From Seminavis robusta (lineage: Eukaryota; Bacillariophyta; Bacillariophyceae; Naviculales; Naviculaceae), in the NCBI GenBank assembly GCA_903772945.1, contig CAICTM010000204.1, positions 28,298-92,297 of the forward strand: 64,000 bases of DNA, in the 5' to 3' direction. Position 1 is the first letter of the stretch, and each line of letters opens with the position of its first letter. The notes beneath the pieces are model-generated. The model searched no databases, was not told where the DNA came from, and was given only the letters and a program-made list of their open reading frames with translations. Shown in pieces: positions 9,994-20,952 of this stretch. The translations under genes and the position numbers were made by a program.

Positions 9994-12036
9994 TATGCGA
10001 TGATACCCCCTAGTCGCTCAGTCCGTCAACGTTGCTGCCCTATTTCTTTGCTGATTGATTACACGGCTTGAACAACAGAGTGTTGTTGGTTGTTGCCGCA
10101 ACGATGATCAATCTTTGTTCTGGACCATTTTCTGGAGGTATCTAATCTGACCAGAATGGATCTTTTGATTGCACCCTGATGGATTGTTGATAACACCCAA
10201 CGGGATGTCTGCGGTGTAGGAATCCGCAGGTTCAGTACCAAAGGGAAAAGAAGGTTCGAAGAAAGAATGAAGTGTCTTTCTGCTACTAACAGGTAGATTC
10301 CACGCAAAAAAGAGCCCACCCAGAACGATATCTCGCCATAGGCAGCGCACACAGTCATGATAAGATCTACAGAAGCAGAGTAACCTCGGTTTGTCCCGAA
10401 CTGATGAGGAGCTCAAGGTGCCTCGGGCTGTCCGAATTCGACGGTTGCCCATGCAGCGGTGAGAATCCTTGAGCCTGTTGATCGAAGCAATGCCAATCCC
10501 TCTGCCAATGCGACTTCCATCCACCCCTGACTCGACTCGAATGGCTCGACTCGACTCGACTTTCACTCTCTCCTTTGGAAGGTTGACGTTGTGGCTCTCG
10601 ATTGCGTTCGTGGTTGCTGCAGCTAGCTAGCTAGCTAGAGTTGCGGGCTACGGTACGTTGTGTTGCGCTTTGGAGCTGCTGCTATCCCTTGGCATCGCGG
10701 CACCGTACCGACAGCCTGCCAGTTCGCCAGCTAGTTCTGCTCCTTCAAGCTAAAGCGCTATTCCCTCAAACTTGGTCTGCTTCCTTTTCTACAGTATCTG
10801 TGTTTGAAGTATACCGTACTAGTTTGGGTCCATCTTCTGCTTCGTCGATTTCAAGTATGACATATTCATTGTCAGCCAGTGGCTGCGATATGGAGCTTCG
10901 AGGGTCCAATTCTTTAGTTCTTGTCTTTCAAGCACATTAACTTGCGAGAAGAAGCAACCCGCACGCCCAGTCACAAACAACTCACACCGATAGCTAGTCT
11001 ACATACTGAATCTATCTTGTCACAAACCTGTGGCCTCTTGGTTTGTTTCTGCGGTGTTGACAGGATAGCATTCTGATCTCGGCAACCTTGTTTCCCCCCT
11101 TCTCCATTTGCAGAAGCCCAAGCTCGGGCTTCGCTTTCCGTCACTCTAGCCAGCCTATATATAGGCATGGCCATTCTTGGTGCCGACACTCAATTATTTA
11201 CTTTTTGTCAAGATCTATTATCGAAATCACACTAAAGCAAATAGTAGCTACAAACTGGATGCGCTGCATGGCTGCTGGAGCTCGCTGGCCAGGTATCTCT
11301 TCCCATTCAATGGATGTTGCATTCCGAAATGGAAGAGACTTGCACGATCTTCAATAATGATGATTATTGGCAGCGAGTTTGAGTGATCCATGACTCCATG
11401 ACTCCACCAAGGAAAAGAAGGCAGCAATGGAAGGATGACGGAGCAGTGCATGTCCACAAGGACAATGGCTTCTAGGCTCTCTCATTCTTTGGAACAACAA
11501 TCAAGATGCAAAAGTAGGCTCGTACTACCTTCTTGTGGGCCAAGTATCATCTTGGAATGCTCTCACTGGAGATACCTCTCCATGGAGTTCGCTTGTTGAT
11601 GAAAAGACACCACCCGCCTTGGAAAGGTGAGCTGAAGCTGGTAATAGCCAGGTTTCTGTATCTCGGGTATAACACTCCATGACCAGTGCCGGTAGTACAC
11701 TTTTTAAAACAGCAGTCATGAATGCTCTTGGGATACTGCAACTGACACCACTTACCACCATCTTTGCTTTGCAGGAGCTATTGGCAGGTACCACAGCCAT
11801 GCAACTGCGGTGAGGACGTTTCTACGGAGCGGTATAGATCACCACTAGGTCGAAGGCCAACCAGAAGAGCTGTTACCTATACTGGATATGACATAGCAAT
11901 CGATGACCCGCAACCACCTTCTTGTGGTGGCTGGTTCGGGTCAGCGAGTGGCTGAAGACTGTACGGTAGCCTAACACGTGACCCTCCAAGTCTCATAAAA
12001 CCAAACCATCGCAGAGTGGAGCAAGGATCGCGAACA
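9994..12036. other. Intergenic with simple repeats
   Basis: About 2 kb without a convincing gene. It contains GACTC-type repeats at 10528-10561, a TAGC run at about 10620-10638 and a CCTATATATAGG palindrome near 11154-11165. A 91-codon minus-strand ORF at 11525-11800 contains a possible GTAAGT donor but no domain, so it is not called. Confidence 0.5.
10528..10561. repeat. GACTC pentamer repeat
   Basis: Imperfect tandem copies of CGACT. The complementary motif GAGTC recurs at 13721-13750, so this is a shared microsatellite type of this genome. Confidence 0.6.
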
Positions 12037-13346
12037 ATGCAAGGAGTGAGGGTCGATGTTGTTGTGTCTATGGTTATGGTCCTTGTGGGCCTTGTGCTTC
12101 CGTGCCTTGGACGTAAGTTTGCATGTAGCTATGTTGTCACTTCTTCTATAGCCATTTTGCATGGCAATGCCATCTCAACCTCACGGCGTCTTTGCGTTTC
12201 TCCAAACTCCATTGTTGAACAGAGGGAGACTTGGATGTTACCGTCACGGGCGTCTCGGCCTATTCCCTGAGCTTTGACACTGGCCCTGGCATGCCGGAGG
12301 CCACAAACACCGTGGAGATCCAAATCTTTGACAAATGTCGCATGCAAGGTCAGGGCCAGAAAGATCAGGGTTACTGGTTTCCTTCGAGCACCGTGACAGG
12401 GATTGAGGCAGAAGTCTCGGACGTCAACAATGCTCCTGGTACTGGCAACACGATCACGTACAGGTTTGTGGAAGGGATTGAAGGCAACACGGACGTTTAC
12501 ACCAAGCTGGATTCCACTACTGCCATTCTATCCTTTTGTGTCCAAGTGGGTTTGTACATTAATGGATATCTAGCCAACTGGGAAGAGGTCCGGGTTCACT
12601 ATGATATTGATTTGGCAACGGATATCAACGACCAAGGAGATCCAATGGTCTTTGTAGCTTCCGCTGAAGGTTTTGTGGCCTCCGCAGAAGAGACTGGTCT
12701 AGACGAAAACAGTATGGTTGGCTACTTTTGCGATCCCCAAACTCTAAAAGAGATTCCTGGAGGAAGCGCCACCATGACCCAGGGTAGCACTGTTACCACA
12801 TGCTTCGAAGTCGTTGACGAAGCACGGCGATCTCTTCAGGGGAATGGCAATGGCAAAAACAAACACACCCAATTCGAAATGTCCGACATTATGGATTTGC
12901 TCATTAAAGACTTGGGGGACTCTCAAGCTGCCCAAAGCATCATTGTTGCCAGTCAAAATGCGCGAGGAGTTGGTTTTGCCAAGAAAGCGTGCAGGAAAAA
13001 GGGAAAATCTACAGTCACGTGCTCGGTTTCGTTCTTGCTCAAGGCAGACTTTTATGATTACAACGCGGCCCAGCTCACAGGGGAAGGCTCTGCGGTTGTG
13101 GATCTGGGAGAAGCCGGTCGTCGCCACTTGGTCAAGTTTCGCACCTCCTCGGAAAACAATGAGAATGGGCTACGTCGCTTGGGGGGTGCTCAAGTGGTCG
13201 CTCCGACTGCTGTCAAGCCCACGGCTTTCAAAGTGGAACGCAGGAACTTTGATCGCCGAGTGTCGGGTGCCGCGTCAAACTATAGCATGGTGGGAGTGGC
13301 CTGGGCGGCATTCTTTGTGGTGTCCATAGTGTTCTTTTCGGTCTAA
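12037..13346 (+). CDS. Putative type I membrane protein, function unknown
   Basis: Exons 12037-12112 and 12223-13346 (intron GTAAGT...ACAG, 110 bp) give a 399-aa frame. Exon 1 encodes a signal peptide almost alone (VVVSMVMVLVGLVLPCLG). The ectodomain begins with GDLDVTVTGVSAYSLSF and has Cys residues scattered through it; the region around residue 225 carries basic RRSLQGNGNGKNK. A final hydrophobic helix at the very C-terminus (MVGVAWAAFFVVSIVFF, about 378-397) leaves almost no cytoplasmic tail, so it could be a tail anchor or a GPI signal. No known domain was recognised. Its immediate neighbour downstream is convergent. Confidence 0.75.
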
Positions 13347-13968
13347 TTGGGGCGGGTCTCTGCCACTCAAACAGGCACTACATCTATATATATATATACG
13401 GTACGAACAAGTCATACACTAATAGACAAACATAAAATGAATGCATTGATGATTAAAAGACAAAACAAAATCTCTCCTTTACGTACCAGTGGGCCGCAAC
13501 GCTGCAGTACTGATGGTGGAGTAGAGTCGCCGGCTTGAAACTTGGGCTCAAATCCGCCCCGAAGTTGGAGTTTAGTGTACATACTAGTACGTGTAGAGTG
13601 TGTCGGTGCGGTGTTCCAGTCAAAAATTGCTATGGAACTGCAGACCGTGGGAGTTGAAACAGGAAATAACCATGACCCAGCCACAAACAAGGAAGCCTGC
13701 CTCATAACCTCTTCTGGTTCGAGTCGAGTCGAGTCGAGTCAAGTCGAGTCAGCTCAAGTCCAGTCCTCGGAGTATCGTCATCCGGGAGAGAACTCCACTT
13801 GTCATGTTCTGCTCTAAGTCAGCGGGAGCTGCGATACCTCGGCAGAAAGACAGATAGAAGAGGATCGCATTTGGGATTGCTGCAATACATGTACAAAGAG
13901 GAGAATCTGGAGGATCAGTAGGTCGACCACTGGCTAATACAGTACGTCGACAATGACACAGAAGCATT
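13347..13968. other. Intergenic between convergent genes
   Basis: Contains a short TA repeat near 13386-13398 and a GAGTC pentamer tract at 13721-13750. No gene seen. Confidence 0.5.
13721..13750. repeat. GAGTC pentamer repeat
   Basis: At least four perfect GAGTC units, then variant AAGTC/GAGTC units. It is the reverse-strand counterpart of the tract at 10528-10561. Confidence 0.7.
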
Positions 13969-14667
13969 TCATTTACTGTAGCCGTATTTCTCTACAAGCC
14001 CTGGCAATATATTTTTCCGCCACCACAAACCCTTGCGAGCACAAATTGCTTTGTCAAGTGATTCTTTAACCCGCTCAAGTTGTAGATCATGATGGGTTGC
14101 ACTATCTTTCCTCTCTCTTGCAATTTTCTTTCTATCATACGTATGTTGAAATATGTTGCACTCTGCTTCGTAGAAACCCGGATCCTTCGCATGGAGTTTC
14201 TGTTGCCTTTCGTCCCAATCATGCCTTAAGATTGCATGTTCTTTCTTTGCCTGTTCTGTGATGTCTGTAAGCTGAGCTTTCATCCATCCTCCATTTACAG
14301 AGGTTTCTAGGTCTTCAACACCACGTAGCTTCTGCAGCTTATATCGCTCCAACTTCAGCTCAAGCTTTAGCTTGCTTATTTCCAAAGCTCGATCAATCCA
14401 GCGCTTTCTTTCTTTGAAATCCTGTGCCTCAGCATCAAAAAATCCTTTGATCGAGCGTCTGATCTGTTTCCTTTCTTGATCCTTCATTTTGGCAATCAAA
14501 TATTCTTCTATAGATTGTTGTTCTCGATGCTTCTGCATGAAGTCTCTTTTGACTTTCAACTCTGTGTGCCGTTCCTCGTCTGTTTGTTGTGCCTGCTTCT
14601 TCTGTCTGGATCGCCGATTGGCTTCAATCTTCCTGCGGTAAGCAGGTGTTCCATACTTGACTGGCAT
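13969..14667 (-). CDS. Basic coiled-coil protein, unknown
   Basis: A single exon of 232 aa from ATG 14667. It is unusually rich in Lys, Arg, Glu and Gln, with long predicted helices (about 15-125 and 140-215) and no hydrophobic segment. The N-terminus, YGTPAYRRKIEANRRSRQKK, looks like a nuclear localisation signal or nucleic-acid-binding basic region. Trp occurs in the C-terminal part (GLWWRKN). No named family is recognised. It may be a nuclear or cytoskeletal structural protein. The base composition is more AT-rich than neighbours, so recent arrival or fast evolution is possible. Confidence 0.65.
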   Translation of the reverse strand: MPVKYGTPAYRRKIEANRRSRQKKQAQQTDEERHTELKVKRDFMQKHREQQSIEEYLIAKMKDQERKQIRRSIKGFFDAEAQDFKERKRWIDRALEISKLKLELKLERYKLQKLRGVEDLETSVNGGWMKAQLTDITEQAKKEHAILRHDWDERQQKLHAKDPGFYEAECNIFQHTYDRKKIARERKDSATHHDLQLERVKESLDKAICARKGLWWRKNILPGLVEKYGYSK

Positions 14668-15748
14668 GGTTGCTTTGCCGTGGACCCGAGTTGGTGCGGT
14701 GACAAATGGTCGTTGCCCTCTCGATGGCTGTTGTCAGGGGTCGACGCTCGATGGACGATCCAATGCGTGGCTGCAGCAAAATGTTTAACCTTAACCCTAT
14801 ACCCTGGCTTCACCAAAATGAGGGGGATCCCACAGACACAAAAGAAGGGGGATCCCACAGACACTGCATAGGCCTATTAGACCATTCAATACCGGGGTCA
14901 CCCATAGCACAAAACCCAAATGGTTGGCATCGAGTATCGCCGGCCGACCTGAGTCCAGTGAGTCAAATGCGATTTGAGCGATTGGGTTGAGTAAGCTCCA
15001 ACGCAAATTGGCACTGTTTGGGTAGCCTCAACTGCCGACCCAAACCCATTTGACTCATTGGATTCAAATTTACTTAAGGAGAAGAATTGCCACATCATCA
15101 ATGACATCATTCTAACATCACAATACGATCGTTGAGGTTCTCTTTCGCGAGCAAGCATAGCCTTGCTGCGAGTATGTCAAGCCACCGACCATTTGGGTTT
15201 TGTGCTATGGGTGACCCCGGTATTGAATGCTCTTAAAGGGGTAGAGGACTCAGGCAGATAGACTGCCGAGGTAATTTGGCCGACTTTGGTGGGTCTTGCC
15301 TTCCAACTTCCAACGAACCTATCTTGCCACTAACTAGCTACGGTACCGTAGCTAGAGGGTTTGTTTTGCTTTCTTTTGGAGAGGGCTTTGTGATGAGGGC
15401 GGGTCCTCCGCTATGTAGTACCTACCAGGTGGCTAGGGTTCCAGCGCAATCAAGCACAGGATTACCATTGCCTTGAGGTCATACGGTACGATTTTAGCAA
15501 AGAGTGACCGGATTAAGGTACCGGTATAGGTACCGGTATGGTTGGCAGGGACAGCTACCAGTAGTAGCCATACCGGTAGGAGAGTTTTTTGAGCTTCATT
15601 CTGGGAAATACCAATAGCTACTACTGGCTAACTAGAAGCGGCCGAAATAATCTAAAAATTGCTTCTATTTTTTGCTGTGTTAGGTGTGGACTCTACTCGA
15701 CGCGGCGCTATTATTACAGACTAGTTTTCAATTCGTGCATTCATTCAC
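14668..15748. other. Intergenic with a MITE and small direct repeat
   Basis: Holds the inverted-repeat element at 14883-15229. An 18-bp direct repeat (GGGGGATCCCACAGACAC) occurs twice just left of it, at about 14822-14866. Further right is a TAGC/TACCGG-rich stretch (15335-15575). No gene seen. Confidence 0.6.
14883..15229. mobile_element. MITE-like element with 41-bp terminal inverted repeats
   Basis: Bases 14883-14923 are the exact reverse complement of 15189-15229. The 347-bp element encodes nothing. The inner part also carries related GTCAAATG/CATTTGAC sequences in opposite orientation. The termini read CATTCAATACCGGGGTCACC. A target-site duplication is not clear; TTA occurs close to both ends. 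Perfect arms suggest recent activity or gene conversion. Its mobilising transposase is not in the window. Confidence 0.7.
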
Positions 15749-16519
15749 TTATTGTATTGCATGATGATGATCATCCTCCGAATTGACCGTCCGCAAGGAT
15801 GCGCTGTCCATGTTGACTACACCACTCGGTCTCCATGAACTGACCGTGCCAATGCCCAATTTGGCCCGCAAGAGGTTTTGGGGCAGAAAATCGCGGGGAG
15901 ACGACCAACTACGAGCGGACGAGACAGAGGAGGATGTCGATCGCCGTTGTTTGTTGCTGCCGCCGCCCCATGCAAACTGGGCATCCGCTTGGGCGAGTGT
16001 GTGTGCGCGTTGCCGATCGGCTTTGGAGAGCGATCGAGAAAAGCTGCGGAGTGTTTGCTGTGCATGTTTGGTGAGGTGTTTTTTCTTGTGTTGTTGGGAT
16101 CGGAATTTGGTCATGACGGCATCGACGTGAGCTTCTCGCTTGTCATGTCTCGACAACTGCTCCAGAATGTCTTCCATGCCTCGCCATGACAGCGTCTCGC
16201 TGTCTTCGACGACGGATGTCTTGCTGTAGTACTGCGCTCGCAAGTTGTTCTTGATTTCTTCTCGTCGAATGGCGTGCAAGTAGTCCATAGAGTACCAGAC
16301 CAGTTCGTCTTCTTCCGGTCGTACATGGTCATGGATAGGATGGACGACAGGAGGTTGCTCGTCAAAGTGCACCCGTTGAGTCGCCTGCTCCATCACTGTC
16401 AGTTGAGGAGCCAGCATCTTGCGGGCATCGCGCTTGCGGACGATCATGCCGTTCATCATGTTGTTGTTGTGGAAGAGGTTGTTGTTGTGGTTGATGCTGT
16501 GGCGCTTGAAAAAGGTCAT
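15749..16519 (-). CDS. WRG-motif family protein (copy A)
   Basis: A single exon of 256 aa from ATG 16519. It is Asn/His-rich at the N-terminus, then has an ordered core (about 50-185): VHFDE, a WYSMDYLHAIRREEI helix, ETLSWRGMED, a charged helix, and SRSLSKADRQRAHTLAQADAQ. The same order of blocks occurs in the gene at 29641-30294 (RREEV, DELTWRGIED, SKQLSRQDRQNAQ...SDAQA), so the two are homologues. The tail is Ser/Arg-rich and disordered. From memory, diatom genomes hold many proteins with an RGxE box after a charged RREE helix; no function is known. There are no membrane segments, so it is presumably cytosolic or nuclear. Confidence 0.75.
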   Translation of the reverse strand: MTFFKRHSINHNNNLFHNNNMMNGMIVRKRDARKMLAPQLTVMEQATQRVHFDEQPPVVHPIHDHVRPEEDELVWYSMDYLHAIRREEIKNNLRAQYYSKTSVVEDSETLSWRGMEDILEQLSRHDKREAHVDAVMTKFRSQQHKKKHLTKHAQQTLRSFSRSLSKADRQRAHTLAQADAQFAWGGGSNKQRRSTSSSVSSARSWSSPRDFLPQNLLRAKLGIGTVSSWRPSGVVNMDSASLRTVNSEDDHHHAIQ

Positions 16520-18398
16520 GGTTGTTGGTTACGTAGGGTTTTCCGAGGTTCGGAGTGGACTTGAATTTGTGAGGAGACCAAGAAGGTGTTCTTGTGGTTG
16601 ATGTGATGTTGGCATGTCTTGGGTCAGACTGACTGATGATGGCTCATTCGAATGGAATCCAGCACGTTCTGCTCTATCCCAAAGCCAGACACAGAACTTC
16701 TCGCCAACATCACAGCGGATCCAATCACGCCTTCGCGCGGGAAAATGAGAACGCATTGGTTTCTCCGCGGAGCTACTGCTGGTACAGCTGGTTTCTACTT
16801 ACGCACCTCCGGTGCAACCAGGCGTAAACGTTGAATTTGCTTGAAAACCTTACTTTTTGCTGCAAATCCTGGAATTTATTCACAGTTTTCCAAACCATAA
16901 CCTTCAAAGCCTTGCTGGTTATCAACATTTTATCGCCAATTCGACAAATTTAACGAAAACGATGAGGACGCAGCCACGACTTGCGATGGTTCGGGTCGAA
17001 ACACGAACCGACACAACAAGGACAACTTTGGAGGCACAAATAGTCATTCTCTTTAAATCAGCCCAGGCACGTTCTGTAAGTATTTTGCATTCTTCAAGGT
17101 CATCCGTAATACTTGTTTTCGTGACTCAAAACTCAGACTCAACCAAAGCCACAAAAAGCAACCGCTTTGTTGGCTCATTTCTAGCGTACTAGTACCGTAC
17201 GTTTGGCATGCTGCAGTGACGGGACTTGCTTGACAAGCAAACATCAACTGGCAGACAACCCCGCATCAATCAACCTTGCTTGCAATTGTCTAGTGCATGA
17301 AGGCATTCAGAGATGAACGTCAACTGAGGCATCTCAAATGACACCAAACCATCAATGCCATGCATACATCTTGTGGCGGTGGGATTGCCTCCCAGCAACT
17401 TGAATAAACTCTATCGTCGGCTCCATGATGGCTGGCTAAAACCTCAGCCCGTGGGATACAGACCCTGCGTCAGGATACTTTTCTAGCTACTGTAGCTAGC
17501 TTCGTATCCATGAGTAAAAGCCAAACGACGCATTGACCATTCGTTCCAAGCATGGGTAAATATCTTTGCTACTGTATGCCCCAGCCAACGCACCTCCTCC
17601 TCGGTATACCGGTACCGCTACCGTACCTGCCTACCGTGCTACCTAGCAAGCAATGCTTCGCTCAAACAAAGTTACTTTTCTAGCAAGCAAGCATCGTACG
17701 TCCAGCAATGTAAGCATCGTATCCATGAGCAAACAGCCATAAAACGATTCAATTGAACCATTCGTCCCAAACAGAGCTAGCTAGTTGCTCGCACAGCCAG
17801 TCCAACTCCGCTCGTTCATCTTGCAGTGGTTGGAGTCGAGTCGGCTCTTGGAGCATCGGGAACCGGCAACAATGGCAAACGCGCCACTTGGGGCAACGGG
17901 ATACTCCCGCATCCGCATGAGGTCCTCCAAGTGGTGCGAAGCCATTTAAAAGCCAAAATGCTACTCCGACGTTTGCAGTAGACTGTAACACGCCGGTTAC
18001 ATTTATTTATTTGCTTATTAGTCTACGCTTCTTGCAATCAGTCTTCAGGGCGGGATGCAACCTGAACCAAAGATTTGCTTCCCTGAATGAAACGAGCTGG
18101 GTTTCTCGTTTCAAAAGTTTGGTGATGCATTCACACCCCCACGGCGACAGTACAGTATCAAAGTAGCTACACATGTTGACCTCGCCCCATATGCGTCAGG
18201 GAGTTGCAGTTCATCGCCCGGTCCTTGGTCCTGGAGTGGAGCCTGGTGGTTGGCGACCGGCCCCATTGGCATCGGTCGCTAGTTCCGTTCAGGCCAGATT
18301 GCAGACAACGAATCGAATCCTTTAGAATTACAAATCCTATCGTACGGCTGACCCCCATGGATCTGGTAACCATTTAATACGCATCATCCATTTTTGGC
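16520..18398. other. Intergenic, no confident gene
   Basis: About 1.9 kb. An 80-codon minus-strand ORF at 17749-17991 has a Cys pair (CHCC) but no recognisable domain. Two near-identical stretches around 17500-17540 and 17700-17770 (ATCCATGAG...AAA...CATTCGT) indicate a local duplication. ACCGGT/GGTACC palindromes occur at about 17605-17640. Confidence 0.5.
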
Positions 18399-19067
18399 TC
18401 ATTTGGCCGGTTGGCACACCTTTTTGTGTTCCCTCCAATGGGATTTTTGACAGTCTCTGTTGCAATACTTTTTCTTTTTACAACGGGAACATCGCCTGAT
18501 GGACTCCAAAACTTTTCCGCAATAGTCGCATTCATGTCCCACGAAAACTCCATTCGCAATCTCTCCCATATCCGGGTGGTGATGTAGCACTAGAATCAGG
18601 ACACGAAAGCTTTGGATAACGGCTTTGGCCATTTCCACACTGATTCCGGGGATATCAACTTGGCTAGTAGGTGGATGTTTCATGGCACATGCCCTGAGGA
18701 GCTCGAATGGAATAGGATCCGGACTTAACCTGATTTGAACAGAGCCACCGTGGTCTTCAAACCATCGCTCAATCTTCTTTTCGGCAAAGATTTCCATGAC
18801 CTTCAGTCTTCCTTTGGTTGGGTTTCCGCAACTTTCCACCCAAGCTTCGTATTCGACGGCCGTCAAGGGTTCCCGCGCCAGCGCCCTTTGTTGTATTGAC
18901 AGAACCTCTGGATCAATGTCATCCGGGACTTTGGGGCAATGCGGCATCATGGCCATCTCGGCCCCTGCCATGGAAAGAAGCGAGCATCGATGACACACCA
19001 TGCCAACGTCGTAGATGGAGCCATAGGTTTCCCCCTTTTGCGTCCCGCACAAGTCGCATCTTGTCAT
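18399..19067 (-). CDS. MYND zinc-finger protein
   Basis: A single exon of 222 aa from ATG 19067; the open frame extends further up only with non-ATG codons. The C-terminus (about 180-219) is a MYND finger with all expected ligands: C-DYC, C-SRC, YCNRDCQ, HWREH and a last C (VCQP). The N-terminus has a second Cys cluster (CDLCGTQKG...VCHRCS) that may bind zinc. The middle contains a helical region with an IPGISVEMAKAVIQ motif. MYND fingers bind Pro-rich partners and often recruit repressors or methyltransferases; no SET domain is present. It is divergent from the ankyrin gene, sharing a 331-bp promoter region. Diatom genomes often carry many ankyrin and MYND proteins (recalled knowledge). Confidence 0.85.
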   Translation of the reverse strand: MTRCDLCGTQKGETYGSIYDVGMVCHRCSLLSMAGAEMAMMPHCPKVPDDIDPEVLSIQQRALAREPLTAVEYEAWVESCGNPTKGRLKVMEIFAEKKIERWFEDHGGSVQIRLSPDPIPFELLRACAMKHPPTSQVDIPGISVEMAKAVIQSFRVLILVLHHHPDMGEIANGVFVGHECDYCGKVLESIRRCSRCKKKKYCNRDCQKSHWREHKKVCQPAK

Positions 19068-19398
19068 TGTTGTTCCTCTTGCCACAGACAACAAACAGAA
19101 AAGGTTCCCCGATATCTCGAGAAGAGTTGTCAAGATCGCCGAAAGATCCAAACCTGGGAGGTTTTGCTTGCCTGTACTGTGGTACCGTACAGTCGTACCT
19201 TACGTTTGGGTTCAGGGTGGATGCAGGTCCAGTCGAGTGACGAGTCCCGCCGAGTCCAAGCACTGAAAGATTTAATGTTCAAAAAATTTGGTTCTGTTGC
19301 CGAATTTGCATTCACAAGACCCGTCTCACAATTCCGTATGCTCGTTGTGGAGCTCACAAACCACAAACTGAAGCAACAAAGCCACCTAACAAGAAACA
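19068..19398. promoter_or_regulatory. Shared divergent promoter region
   Basis: The 331 bp between the start codons of the MYND gene (minus) and the ankyrin gene (plus) must contain both promoters. I see a GGTACC-type palindrome near 19181-19196 but no TATA box that I would defend. Confidence 0.4.
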
Positions 19399-20634
19399 AT
19401 GAATTCAACACCAGAACTACCTCAAGATGCCTGGAAATGCCACCCCCATCTGGGGGAGTTGCCAGGGTTGGAGGCAAAACGAGGGTCCACAACAGCCGAA
19501 GAGCTTCAGGAGACGGCCCGAACCTGGAGGCGAGCAAGCATCAGCACCGCGGGGGCAGAAGCCACAGAGGGAGAAGGCATTTTCGTGTTTGCGTTTGCGG
19601 CGGTGGTTCAATCTCGACAGTACGAACTTGTGCGTGTCTATTTGGATAACGGCGCTGATCCCAACTCTGTCTTGTGGAGCATGTTATTGGCTACAAACTC
19701 CCGCAGCCGGTGGGCCAATACTCAGGCGCAGGAACTCGTGAGGGAGCTTCTGGAACGAGGGGCCAACCCAAACAGACCGGCACCGCTGCACTCCTCGCAC
19801 AATTCTCCGTTGTCTTTTGCAATGGCCCGCAACAACGCAGAGCTTGTCCGAATGCTGCTGGATCACGGGGCTGACGTGACTGCGGCGACAATCGAACAGG
19901 AACTGGGAAGAACTGGTCCGGAGATACTGAGCTTGCTGCTTCAAAATGGTGCAAAGTCATTGGTGAATGAGCAGTTTGGGAAACAACAAGAAACTGCCTT
20001 GCATCGGGCGGCGGCACTGTTCCGCCACGAGGCTGTTGGGATTCTTTTGGCACACGGGGCCAACCCAAACCTACGAAACTCCAATGGTGACACCCCTCTC
20101 CATCTAGTTTCCAATGCAGAAGCGGCCCGGCTGCTGTTGGATGCAGGGACCAACGTCAAGGCCGTCAACAACCTTGGTGAGACTGCTTTACATAGTCAAA
20201 TGGCAACCGACGGATACGCCAACAAGGACGTGGTGGCGCTATTGTTGGGTGGGGGAATCCCCGTCAATTATCTCAATCAGAGCGGTGTGCCTGCCTTGGA
20301 CTACGCTGCAAAATATCGTGATTCATTGGACGACGCCACAGAGCTAGTTCCGCTTCTATTGCGGCATGGCGCCGATCCCAACGTAGGCAACTGCAACGCT
20401 CTTCATCACACAGCCAAGCATCAGAGCGATTTCCCGGCACTTCGCGCTCTGCTCCGCCACGGGGCTAGCACAGCCACCAGCAAAAGGGACAGCAACCTTG
20501 GGGTGTTGCCGTTGGATTGTGCCTGCGAGGCTGGCAATCTAGACGCCGTCTTTGAGATCACAATGGCGATGGTTGGGGAGGGTAACATGTTTTCCAGAAT
20601 GGCTGTCCAGCCAGCGGTTGGGGGCAAAGTTTGA
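19399..20634 (+). CDS. Ankyrin-repeat protein
   Basis: A single exon of 411 aa from ATG 19399. From about residue 60 on there are roughly eight ankyrin repeats, with the signatures VRVYLDNGADPNS, VRELLERGANPN, VRMLLDHGADVT, LSLLLQNGAKS, VGILLAHGANPNLRN with GDTPLHL, ARLLLDAGTNVK with GETALH, VALLLGGGIPVN, and VPLLLRHGADPN with ALHH. No other domain (kinase, SOCS or F-box) is attached, so it is a pure binding scaffold. The N-terminal 55 residues are low complexity. The partner and location are unknown. Confidence 0.9.
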   Translation: MNSTPELPQDAWKCHPHLGELPGLEAKRGSTTAEELQETARTWRRASISTAGAEATEGEGIFVFAFAAVVQSRQYELVRVYLDNGADPNSVLWSMLLATNSRSRWANTQAQELVRELLERGANPNRPAPLHSSHNSPLSFAMARNNAELVRMLLDHGADVTAATIEQELGRTGPEILSLLLQNGAKSLVNEQFGKQQETALHRAAALFRHEAVGILLAHGANPNLRNSNGDTPLHLVSNAEAARLLLDAGTNVKAVNNLGETALHSQMATDGYANKDVVALLLGGGIPVNYLNQSGVPALDYAAKYRDSLDDATELVPLLLRHGADPNVGNCNALHHTAKHQSDFPALRALLRHGASTATSKRDSNLGVLPLDCACEAGNLDAVFEITMAMVGEGNMFSRMAVQPAVGGKV

Positions 20635-20935
20635 CATAAAAAATACCACACTTGTAAAAAGGAGTTTTGCTATTTCTTCTTGTCCTCGGTAATCGCTACC
20701 GCCCAATGAAAATCTCGGTGGTGCAATCGCTCCACGCAAAGCGACGAAAGTTTCAGTGCTTGTGTGGATCCTTTGCAAGTTATCTCTATCATTGCAAAGC
20801 CATGGCTGTTGCTGTTGGCAGGCGGGTGTGAGGCCCCTCCGATGCATACGGGTATCTGTGAAGGTGATGGGGATCTTTCGAGACTTAGCGACTTTGCGAT
20901 CAGAGCAGACGAGCCAGCCAGTCCCGCTTCATTTA

Positions 20936-20952
20936 CCTAACCCTAACCCTAA
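20936..20952. repeat. Short telomere-like tract
   Basis: Nearly three units of CCCTAA in tandem. This matches the TTAGGG-type telomere repeat seen in many protists. It is far too short to be a chromosome end and is flanked by ordinary sequence. Confidence 0.5.

Noticed and set aside
10059-10566. Overlapping minus ORFs (99 and 152 codons)
   Set aside because: The longer one begins inside the GACTC microsatellite; no conserved feature.
11525-11800. 91-codon minus ORF with a possible GTAAGT donor
   Set aside because: No domain, no clear second exon, and poor protein character.
17749-17991. 80-codon minus ORF with a CHCC motif
   Set aside because: A single Cys pair is not enough to call a domain; the region also contains short duplications.
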